Of a stretch of DNA of 39,090 bases, positions 25,320-32,135 are shown in pieces; the stretch's first letter is position 1; each line of letters begins with the position of its first letter. The notes beneath the pieces are model-generated. The model searched no databases, was not told the origin of the DNA, and was given only the letters and a program-made list of their open reading frames with translations. The translations under genes were made by a program, and so were the position numbers. Where the stretch lies: assembly GCA_017635095.1 (NCBI GenBank), contig JAGBMA010000109.1:1-39090 (forward strand), written 5' to 3'. The stretch comes from Ruminiclostridium sp. (lineage in GTDB: Bacteria; Bacillota; Clostridia; Oscillospirales; Ruminococcaceae).

Positions 25320-25880
25320 CTACTGTTTTTGGTTCTCGATAATGAGCCATAAGACAAGGCAGGATTCCAATACGGTCATTACCGCAGCTACGATTGCCGC
25401 GCCGCAGAAAATGCCTGAAAAGAGGGCTGCGACAGTTCCGGCGACAGATATGACCGTGTAAGCTTTCGATCTGTATAACCAGCCGAAAGGAAGAAGATGC
25501 GCCGCAAAGACTATTGCGTATAACATTACCATTGCATCGGGAGCGGCAGAGCAAGCCCACATCACGATCGTGATATAAAGCATCTGGTTCATTGTGAAAA
25601 GAAAGCCGGGTTTGCTTAACGGGTTTTCCTTGTCGCTGAAGGTTATCCCGAGTATCTTTGATGTCATGAATGAAAGCGGGAGAAGCATAGCCGATGAGCA
25701 GAAAACTGCAATGTTTTTTGCGCTTATGTCGGGGATCGCGAATTGCAGGACAAGTATCGCCGACCATATGATGACAGACGGGATAATAAAGTGGAGCCCT
25801 CGTTTCTGCGTCGTAACAAATCTGCTGCGAAGCTCATTGATCGTTTCTGTTCCGTTTATTTCACATATCTTGTTTTCCAT
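25320..25880 (-). CDS. Multi-pass membrane protein, DUF7010-like
   Basis: 186 residues; ATG 25880 with AGGA seven bases upstream. A short cytoplasmic N-terminus (ETINELRSRFVTTQKRGLHF) is followed by about six membrane segments. Length and the leading ELR...KRG helix fit the DUF7010 membrane family, which I suggest tentatively. It overlaps the DUF3021 gene by 20 bases, so it is the third gene of the LytTR operon. Function unknown. Confidence 0.7.
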   Translation of the reverse strand: MENKICEINGTETINELRSRFVTTQKRGLHFIIPSVIIWSAILVLQFAIPDISAKNIAVFCSSAMLLPLSFMTSKILGITFSDKENPLSKPGFLFTMNQMLYITIVMWACSAAPDAMVMLYAIVFAAHLLPFGWLYRSKAYTVISVAGTVAALFSGIFCGAAIVAAVMTVLESCLVLWLIIENQKQ

Positions 25881-26325
25881 AGTTATTCCTGCCTTTCTTG
25901 TAATTATCAAGCATTTCGTTTATACTCCTGCCTTCTTTTCTGCAGACAAGAGTTCCGATACCGACCGAAACAATATACAGAAATAATATCACACCGAAGA
26001 ATATCAGCCATTGCACAGGAGTCCCCGTTCCGCTGAAAATACCCATACTGTAAAAGACAGCTATCTCCGCGGGAATGAATACCAATGCAAAAAGATTGAT
26101 ACGGAAAAGGAAACCTTTTTTACGGATAACTGTGCGGGTGAACGCCACGGTGAGACTTACTGCGGCAATGACCGAAAGCATAAGTGTCTTTCCGAGAAGC
26201 TCCGCGGATATTGATACATTGCCGCCGATGAATGAAGCGATGATAATGAGTATCGTGAGCCATGAAAAGATGTATGAGGTATAATCTCTTATCTTTTTCA
26301 GAAATGGTATAAGTCTGTCGTTCAT
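25861..26325 (-). CDS. DUF3021-type four-helix membrane protein
   Basis: 154 residues with four membrane segments (about 18-38, 44-64, 76-96, 104-124) and a basic, polar C-terminus with SINEMLDNYKKGRNN. DUF3021 proteins are encoded next to LytTR regulators and are thought to restrain them. Here the start overlaps the LytTR stop (ATGA), which fits a regulator and membrane-inhibitor pair. Confidence 0.8.
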   Translation of the reverse strand: MNDRLIPFLKKIRDYTSYIFSWLTILIIIASFIGGNVSISAELLGKTLMLSVIAAVSLTVAFTRTVIRKKGFLFRINLFALVFIPAEIAVFYSMGIFSGTGTPVQWLIFFGVILFLYIVSVGIGTLVCRKEGRSINEMLDNYKKGRNNYGKQDM

Positions 26326-26765
26326 TTGCCTGCACCTCGTTCAATAATTGCCTTGAATCCGCTCACATATCTGCGCGAAATAGTTATCGCGTCGCCGCCC
26401 TTCATAAATGCAGTGATATTTCTTGATATTTCCGGGCGAATCCTTTCTACCGCGTTTATGTTGATGATGCACGATTTTCCGCAGCGATAGAAATCTGCGG
26501 GATCGAGCATCTCTTCAAGCTCGTACAGCTTCTTACCCGTTTCAAGAACATTGTCGCGGGTATAAATGAACGTCCGGCCGTCAACGGATTCAAAATACAG
26601 TATCTCATTAAGCGGAACTATCCTTGTTTCGCCGTCTGCTCTTCCGGAAAGTGCAGACCCGTATGCCTCAATATACTTTTGCAGTCTGCGGGTCTTATCG
26701 TCCGCTGTGACGCAGTGTATCTCCACTGCGGTCTCTTTGTTTCCTTCTGTGATATAAACTCTCAT
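26322..26765 (-). CDS. LytTR-domain DNA-binding regulator
   Basis: 147 residues; ATG 26765 with GAGG upstream was preferred over an upstream frame start that would overlap the promoter. Residues about 45-145 are the LytTR beta fold: VPLNEILYFESVDGRTFIYT, FYRCGKSCIININAVERI and the closing ISRRYVSGFKAII. No receiver domain, so it is the one-domain type controlled by a membrane partner (the DUF3021 protein that follows). Expressed from 26815-26843 and likely self-regulating. Confidence 0.92.
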   Translation of the reverse strand: MRVYITEGNKETAVEIHCVTADDKTRRLQKYIEAYGSALSGRADGETRIVPLNEILYFESVDGRTFIYTRDNVLETGKKLYELEEMLDPADFYRCGKSCIININAVERIRPEISRNITAFMKGGDAITISRRYVSGFKAIIERGAGK

Positions 26766-26801
26766 ATTGTCCTCGCTTTTAAAAGCACGGTGTTGTACCT
26801 C

Positions 26802-26843
26802 TGACGTCATCTGTATTATATCATGCTCTTCCGAAATAATCAA
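26802..26843 (-). promoter_or_regulatory. Promoter of the LytTR operon with a palindrome
   Basis: Minus strand TTGATT (26838-26843), 17-base spacer, TATAAT (26815-26820). The 8-base palindrome TGACGTCA (26802-26809) lies just after the start site, where a repressor could bind. Confidence 0.65.
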
Positions 26844-26937
26844 TAGTCATCAAGGTAAGCGGTACAATTCGGCGGTCATGCGGTCAGAGATCCGGTTTGT
26901 TTGACCGGTATCACCGGAAGCCGGCGAAAAGACAGAA

Positions 26938-26965
26938 CCCCGTACCGCTTATCAGCTATACGGGG
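26938..26965 (-). terminator. Terminator of the first ECF sigma/anti-sigma operon
   Basis: CCCCGTA (26938-26944) pairs with TACGGGG (26959-26965); on the minus strand it is followed by TTCTGTCTTTT. Confidence 0.7.
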
Positions 26966-26971
26966 TGGGTG

Positions 26972-28657
26972 TTATTCTGTTGTTTGTTCAGGGTCAATGA
27001 CATCGCTGTCCGGGAATGATATCGCCAGATGTGCGCCGGTGGTGAAGCCGGTCAGACCGACCGCAGCGATCTTGTCGCCTGCTTTCACGGTATCGCCGAC
27101 ATTCACGAAAACGGCACTGCAATGACTGTATCTCCATTTTCTTCCGTCGGGAGACTGAATAATGACATAGAAACCTTCCTTGTGTTCGCTTTCGCTGTTT
27201 GCATATTTATGGGAGGTATCTGTTTCAACTACCTTTCCGCCTGTTACCGCGAATATAAGGTCGCCGTCCTGTGCCTTGATGGTGAATCTGTAATCTCCGC
27301 TTGTATCGGGTCCTGTCATTTCATCGTGAGTGCGGTATTTCACATCATCGGTTATCTGCTCTTTGAGCGGGTAACAGTAGTCGTCGCCCGCGTACTGTTT
27401 CAATATGCTCAGTGCAGCTTCACCCTCGTAATAGCCGGGGTGCGACGGTGCTGTCGTGGTGTCCTCGGAGCTTTCTTCCGCCGGTTCGCTCGTTTCCAAA
27501 GGAGCTGTTGTAACAGCAGTTATTGTAGTAGCATAGGCTTCCACGATCTCACCGTTTTCAAGCACGGTAGTAATTATGTGGCGTGCTTCTCCCGTAAGCT
27601 CCGTTATTTTGCCGTTTATCTCAAAAGCCCTCATTTTAGTAAGGTCTATGCCGATATCATCGGGATAGAAAAGATATACTCCCTCCCACTCGTATTCCAC
27701 ATCGGGGTTGCCCTCTACTTTCAAAGATACAGTCTGCATATTCAGTGCTATCCGGGTACCGTCATTCGCTATCGCGAATATTTCCGGTTCAACCCTTTTA
27801 TCGCTCCTCCAACCAGTCGCTCCCGGGTCTTTCGAGTTTGCCTGCATTGTTATCGTGAGCGGAGTAATACTAAGCCCCGCGCACCACACATTCGGCTCTA
27901 TTTCCTTATTGTCTTCGAGCGGCTGATAGACATGCGTGTTTTCCTCCTTTCGCACCGTTACCGTAAGATCGTTTATGCGCTCTATGTTGCCCTCCTGCGG
28001 TATCATCTCGGGAACGAGATCATAGTTCTTAAAAGCCTGGATCGGCAGCGGAATGAATTGTACTGCTTCAACATAACGGTTTTCCGTGTCATAAACCGGA
28101 GTATATGACTTGATGTTTTCAACGGAGTATCCATATATACGCGACATCGGTTCGAGTGTGAAGCCGAACGGATTTGATCCCTCGTCGTAATTTACGGAAT
28201 AATCGAGCCTCATGACCTCCCCGTCGAATGCCGCGCCTGTGATGCTTACAGTCTCATTTGAGAATTTCAGCGTTTTCCCGACAAGCTCGGACAGACTTAT
28301 CCCGGTGCTTGTTACGGGATCGGCATAATATGTGCTGCCGGAGGAATGCCCCGCACCGGTGCTTTCAATTCCTCTCTCTTTAAGCCCGCCGTGCTCACCC
28401 AGCCAGTTCAGTCCGAATACCGCTCCGGTGAGGACTGCCGCTGTTCCGGCTATGCCCAGAACTGCATTACGGAGCCTGTGCGGTCTGTATTCTGCCGCTG
28501 ATGCGGGCATCTCTCTTATACTGCCGCCCTGACCTGTCATCACCGTATTCCGCCTTGCTTTCGCACGGACGGCAGCCGAAAAATCGCTGTCGCTCATGCG
28601 GCTTTTTTTATTACCGAGCGCATGAAACGCTTCATCAAACATATTTTTATATGTCAT
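26972..28657 (-). CDS. Membrane anti-sigma factor (1) with DUF4179-like ectodomain and degenerate LytM domain
   Basis: 561 residues. Cytoplasmic N-terminus at about 1-82 (KNMFDEAFHALGNKKSRMSD), membrane segment at about 84-105, an ectodomain whose first part (LVGKTLKFSNETVSITGAA) matches the corresponding part of the anti-sigma at 35686, a Thr/Glu/Ser-rich linker at about 390-420 and a C-terminal M23/LytM-like domain at about 430-561. That domain has YSHCS, VNVGDTVKAGDKIAAVG and TGAHLAISF. The usual HLH zinc motif reads HLA and the HxxxD motif is not evident, so it is probably a peptidoglycan-binding or sensing domain rather than an endopeptidase. The start overlaps the sigma gene by 11 bases, the usual pairing for an inhibitor. 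Confidence 0.85.
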   Translation of the reverse strand: MTYKNMFDEAFHALGNKKSRMSDSDFSAAVRAKARRNTVMTGQGGSIREMPASAAEYRPHRLRNAVLGIAGTAAVLTGAVFGLNWLGEHGGLKERGIESTGAGHSSGSTYYADPVTSTGISLSELVGKTLKFSNETVSITGAAFDGEVMRLDYSVNYDEGSNPFGFTLEPMSRIYGYSVENIKSYTPVYDTENRYVEAVQFIPLPIQAFKNYDLVPEMIPQEGNIERINDLTVTVRKEENTHVYQPLEDNKEIEPNVWCAGLSITPLTITMQANSKDPGATGWRSDKRVEPEIFAIANDGTRIALNMQTVSLKVEGNPDVEYEWEGVYLFYPDDIGIDLTKMRAFEINGKITELTGEARHIITTVLENGEIVEAYATTITAVTTAPLETSEPAEESSEDTTTAPSHPGYYEGEAALSILKQYAGDDYCYPLKEQITDDVKYRTHDEMTGPDTSGDYRFTIKAQDGDLIFAVTGGKVVETDTSHKYANSESEHKEGFYVIIQSPDGRKWRYSHCSAVFVNVGDTVKAGDKIAAVGLTGFTTGAHLAISFPDSDVIDPEQTTE

Positions 28658-29129
28658 CTTCGATCTCTCCTTTTATTAGTGCTTTCAGCTTTTCACGACC
28701 GCTTTTCAGCCGCTGCTTTACTGCCGACTGGCTTATTTTCAGTATCCGGGCTGTCTCCTGTACCGAATAGCCCTCGTAATAATGCAGGTATATCGCTATA
28801 CGCAGTTTAGCCGGAAGAGCCATTATCGCGGGCAGTACCGCGCTTTTCTCGTTATTTCGGGCAGGCTGTTCACCGATATCCGAAAGCGAAACAGCGTTTT
28901 TCCGTCTGAACGAGCGCAGAGCGTCGATGCTCAGATTCGCGGCACATCGGAGCAGCCAAGCCCTGACGTGTTCATCGCCTGTGAACCTGCCGGAGTATGT
29001 ATATAGCCGCAGAAACACCTCCTGCGCTATATCCTCCGCTTCGTCGGCGTCCCGCAGTATGCACATCGCGGCTCGCGTCACGCTGTTCCGGTAAAGCCCG
29101 ACATATCGGTCAAAGTCGTTGTCTGTCAT
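28647..29129 (-). CDS. ECF-type RNA polymerase sigma factor (1)
   Basis: 160 residues. Region 2 with DADEAEDIAQEVFLRLYTY and VRAWLLRCAANLSIDALRS; region 4 with YYEGYSVQETARILKISQSA and VKQRLKSGREKLKALI. AAGGAAG ribosome site before the ATG at 29129. Followed by its overlapping anti-sigma. A 13-base motif upstream (29162-29174) is shared with the region before the divergent GH5 gene. Confidence 0.94.
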   Translation of the reverse strand: MTDNDFDRYVGLYRNSVTRAAMCILRDADEAEDIAQEVFLRLYTYSGRFTGDEHVRAWLLRCAANLSIDALRSFRRKNAVSLSDIGEQPARNNEKSAVLPAIMALPAKLRIAIYLHYYEGYSVQETARILKISQSAVKQRLKSGREKLKALIKGEIEDDI

Positions 29130-29154
29130 GTTTTCACTTCCTTCTGAAAGATCT

Positions 29155-29174
29155 TTCTGAATATATAACGAATG
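29155..29174 (-). promoter_or_regulatory. Candidate -10 region of an ECF-sigma promoter, autoregulatory
   Basis: Minus strand CATTCGTTATATA followed by TTCAGAA. The same 13 bases occur on the plus strand at 29411-29423 followed by AGCAGAA. It would give a transcript starting about 20 to 30 bases before the sigma ATG. The AAC-type -35 is not clear in this copy. Confidence 0.4.
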
Positions 29175-29395
29175 AGAAGCCCCAAAAGGACAGGTCGAAA
29201 ATCAAATTCGGCAATTTCAACAATATAATATCATACTTTTGTGCAGGAAGCAATGCTTTTTAACTATTGCACTTAACCAAATTGACAAATATGGAGATAT
29301 AATATAATTTAATGTGCAGGCATTATCCGCTATGTACAAATGATACCCGCCGGGATTGTTGCTTTTACCAAATCGAAATTTTTGCAAAACAGCGT

Positions 29396-29423
29396 AACTT
29401 TTTGCATTTTCATTCGTTATATA
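29396..29423 (+). promoter_or_regulatory. Candidate ECF-sigma promoter ahead of GH5
   Basis: GTAAC (AAC at 29396-29398), 16 bases, then CGTTATA (CGT at 29415-29417): the AAC-N16-CGT arrangement known for sigma-W-like ECF factors. The -10 block is shared with the divergent sigma gene. The 483-base gap also holds a weak TTGACA-15-TATAAT at 29282-29308. Confidence 0.45.
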
Positions 29424-29431
29424 AGCAGAAG

Positions 29432-29513
29432 GCTGAAAAAGCGAAACTGTCCGTAGCGCGGAACGGAAGCTCACGTCCCGGCGATAACGGAAAATGAGAC
29501 GGTTTTCCTCAGC
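29432..29513 (+). other. Foldable leader segment upstream of GH5
   Basis: GCTGA (29432-29436) can pair with TCAGC (29509-29513), GAAAC with GTTTTC just inside, enclosing two small hairpins (CCGT/ACGG and CCG/CGG). Part of it (ACGGAAGCTCACG) faintly resembles the ACGCAAAGCCACG core of c-di-GMP-I riboswitches, but key positions differ. It would be transcribed only from the upstream ECF-type promoter. Confidence 0.3.
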
Positions 29514-29526
29514 TGTATAAACGGGC

Positions 29527-29555
29527 TTGCAAATTCATACAATTTATGATATAAT
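29527..29555 (+). promoter_or_regulatory. Sigma-A type promoter of the GH5 gene
   Basis: TTGCAA (29527-29532), 17-base spacer, TATAAT (29550-29555), about 50 bases before the GH5 ATG. Confidence 0.65.
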
Positions 29556-29612
29556 ATATTTAATCTATATAATCAGAAGCTGCTCTTATCTGTTCAACAG
29601 GAGAAATACTTT

Positions 29613-31445
29613 ATGAAAAAAAGCAAATCAAAAACACTTATTTCGCTTTTATTTGCAGTTATAGCCGCGTCAAGCTGTGGAAATCCCACACAGCAGAACA
29701 CAACACAATCCACAGCGATAACAACTGTTACGGAAGAGACAACGACCGAAGCTGTGACGACTTCGGCACCGGCACCTTCCGCTGTAACGGAGCCTGCCGC
29801 ACCAAAGCTTCCTGCCATGGTCGAAAGAATGAGTGAGACGGCAGTCACCAACACAATTCCCGACGATGTAAAAGTGCTCGCTGCCAAGATGCCCGAAGCA
29901 AATTACAAAAAGCTTCCGGACTGGAACGGAACGACGCTTTGCAATAAATATGAATATGGCTGGCAGGCTGGCGGTATCTTACCGACTTATTTTTCTGAAG
30001 AGCTTGTAAAAGAAGTCGCCGGACAAGGCTTCAACTTTGTGAGAGTAACGCTCGATTCCAGATATTTCTATGCGGATCCCAAGAAGAGAGCTGAACCCGG
30101 ACAATTCTTTGACGGCGACAGCAGTATGGTCAGCACCATTCAGCTTCAGAATCTTGATAACCTGATAAAATGGTGCATAGAGAATGATATCCATGTCTGT
30201 CTTGATTTACATAACACCCCCGGCGGATATATGATAGGAGGGGACGAGGAAGCGTCAAGAGAGCTTCTGTTCACAGAGGGAAGTACGGAAGAGCAGATGT
30301 TTATGGATTTCTGGGAGTTTATCTCGAAACGCTACGACGATATCTCTTCTAATGCTCTTTCGTTCGACTTGTATAATGAGCCGCCGAATTTTGTGACAGA
30401 TGAGCAATATACGACATTTATAAAGAAAGCTCTTGATGTTATCAGGCAATCGTCACCGGATCGGCTTATATTTGTTGATATGCTTGAATATGCCGTTACG
30501 CCTGTATATGGTCTTGTCGGCGAAAAAATAGTGCAGACATTCCATTTCTATGAACCTTATGAATACACGAATTCAGGCTTTTCAACTATGGACTATGAGA
30601 GCGGTGACTATAACAGAAGAGCTAAGCTTCGTGAGATCATCACATATCCCCTGCCCGCACTGAATACTGGTATTACAGTCAATGATTATATTGTGTCAGG
30701 CTCATTTCCTGCCGGAACAAAGCTCACTATGAAGTTTTCGGGCGGCAGCGTTAATGTGGGTGTAGAGCTTCTCGCGGACGGAAATGAGATTTTTACACAG
30801 AAGTTTGACTCTGATCTTGTCGCGGACAAAGGGTTTAAGCTTGATGAATACAATAACTTCTCCTGCTACAATGAACTCAATGAAGGAGTTCCGATGATAG
30901 AGGTAACATTTGATCTTCCTGATGAAGCGAAAGAACTTCGTTTCGTCATGACAGACAAGGAAAAGTGGCTCGATATGAACGAACTTTTGATCGAGACAGA
31001 AACGTATAAAGCAAAACTTGTCGGTCAGTGGATCGAAGAGATCGGTGATAATCTTCCTCCTACCCGTGCACAAGTCGATGAAAACGGCTGCGTTACGATA
31101 CTCAATGAAGCTGCCGAATATAATATCGGAAGACAGTTCATAGAGGACAGATTCCAAAAATACAAAGATTTTTCCGATGAGACAGGAACACTCGTTATGC
31201 TGCAGGAATTCGGAGATACGGTATATACCGAAATATCCTGCGCCGAGAAGTTTTATGAGGATGTTTTGCAGACCTGCGATGATCTCGGAATAAACTGGGT
31301 GCATTACGCTTACGACTCCGCAGATTTTTCGTATGTAGCCATAGACAGCCTGTATAAACGCCATGGTGCGACGTATGAAGACCTTGGTGACGGACGTGCC
31401 GTTTGTGTCGAACTGCATGACGTTTTCAGAAAACACATGGGATAA
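29613..31445 (+). CDS. Lipoprotein glycoside hydrolase, GH5-like, with a domain inserted in the catalytic barrel
   Basis: 610 residues, AGGAG before the ATG. Lipoprotein signal with Cys22 (AVIAASSCG), a Thr-rich linker to about 65, then a (beta/alpha)8 barrel. GH5 landmarks: GFNFVRVTLD, VCLDLHNTPGGY, acid/base Glu256 in DLYNEPPNF, His311 in TFHFYEPYEY and nucleophile Glu532 in MLQEFGDT. Between His311 and Glu532 lie about 220 residues where GH5 enzymes usually have 30 to 60; residues about 350-480 (NDYIVSGSFPAGTKLTMKFS and onward) look like a beta-sandwich. The enzyme should act on beta-glucans or other beta-linked polysaccharides at the outer face of the membrane; the exact substrate cannot be read. 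No dockerin. Single gene with its own promoters and terminator. Confidence 0.88.
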   Translation: MKKSKSKTLISLLFAVIAASSCGNPTQQNTTQSTAITTVTEETTTEAVTTSAPAPSAVTEPAAPKLPAMVERMSETAVTNTIPDDVKVLAAKMPEANYKKLPDWNGTTLCNKYEYGWQAGGILPTYFSEELVKEVAGQGFNFVRVTLDSRYFYADPKKRAEPGQFFDGDSSMVSTIQLQNLDNLIKWCIENDIHVCLDLHNTPGGYMIGGDEEASRELLFTEGSTEEQMFMDFWEFISKRYDDISSNALSFDLYNEPPNFVTDEQYTTFIKKALDVIRQSSPDRLIFVDMLEYAVTPVYGLVGEKIVQTFHFYEPYEYTNSGFSTMDYESGDYNRRAKLREIITYPLPALNTGITVNDYIVSGSFPAGTKLTMKFSGGSVNVGVELLADGNEIFTQKFDSDLVADKGFKLDEYNNFSCYNELNEGVPMIEVTFDLPDEAKELRFVMTDKEKWLDMNELLIETETYKAKLVGQWIEEIGDNLPPTRAQVDENGCVTILNEAAEYNIGRQFIEDRFQKYKDFSDETGTLVMLQEFGDTVYTEISCAEKFYEDVLQTCDDLGINWVHYAYDSADFSYVAIDSLYKRHGATYEDLGDGRAVCVELHDVFRKHMG

Positions 31446-31450
31446 CTGCA

Positions 31451-31482
31451 AATACCACGGGCTTCGGCTCGTGGTATTTTAA
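31451..31482 (+). terminator. Strong terminator of GH5
   Basis: AATACCACG (31451-31459) pairs with CGTGGTATT (31470-31478); the inner GGGC/GCTC bases extend the stem to a TTCG tetraloop. TTTT-rich tail. It separates GH5 from the next sigma operon. Confidence 0.88.
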
Positions 31483-31574
31483 TACAGAATATTTTCAGAA
31501 AAAGTGTAACACTTGCGCTATTTTTGTCGTTTATATTTATAGAAGCTTCTGAAAACAGCTGCGGGAGGACGGAA

Positions 31575-32135
31575 ATGGAAGACGAAAAGATAATTTCGCT
31601 GTACAACGAGCGTTCGGAAAGCGCAATATCCGAGACCGACAAAAAATACGGGGCTCGCTGCCGTACAACGGCGTATAACATACTTCAAAATCGCGAGGAC
31701 AGCGAGGAATGCACGAACGATACATATATGCGCTTGTGGAACACGATACCGCCACAGGAGCCGTCTCCGCTTGCGGCATTCATATACCGCATAGTGCGCA
31801 ATCTCGCTCTCGACCGTGTGAAAGCCGCATTGCGCAAGCGCAGAGCGCAGAATAACTACACTGACGTATATAACGAGCTTTCGAACTGTATCCCCTCCCC
31901 CGAAAATATTGAACGCACTGTCGAGGTCAAGGAGCTCACCACGCTTATCGACCGCTTTCTTGACACTCTCGGGCGGGATAAAAAGGTGATGTTTCTGATG
32001 CGGTACTGGAATTTCAGCACATCTTTGGATATTGCAAAACGGCTCGGTGTAAGCGAGAGCAAAGTGCGTGTGACGCTCATGCGGACCCGTGAGAAGCTGA
32101 AAGAATACCTCGAAAAGGAGGGCGTTGATATATGA
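31575..32135 (+). CDS. ECF-type RNA polymerase sigma factor (2)
   Basis: 186 residues; GGAGG before ATG 31575, so the longer frame from 31524 was rejected. Region 2: NREDSEECTNDTYMRLWNTI and FIYRIVRNLALDRVK; region 4: LDIAKRLGVSESKVRVTLMR. Very similar to the sigma factor at 35132 (both open with an acidic residue, then IISLYxxRSExAIxETDKKxG), clearly a paralogous pair. The stop overlaps the anti-sigma start (ATGA). Upstream is GTGTAAC with a TGTCGTTTATA block, a possible self-recognised promoter. Confidence 0.93.
   Translation: MEDEKIISLYNERSESAISETDKKYGARCRTTAYNILQNREDSEECTNDTYMRLWNTIPPQEPSPLAAFIYRIVRNLALDRVKAALRKRRAQNNYTDVYNELSNCIPSPENIERTVEVKELTTLIDRFLDTLGRDKKVMFLMRYWNFSTSLDIAKRLGVSESKVRVTLMRTREKLKEYLEKEGVDI

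Noticed and set aside
29432-29513. c-di-GMP-I riboswitch call
   Set aside because: Only a partial, imperfect match to the conserved core and no convincing second hairpin; kept only as a generic structured segment.
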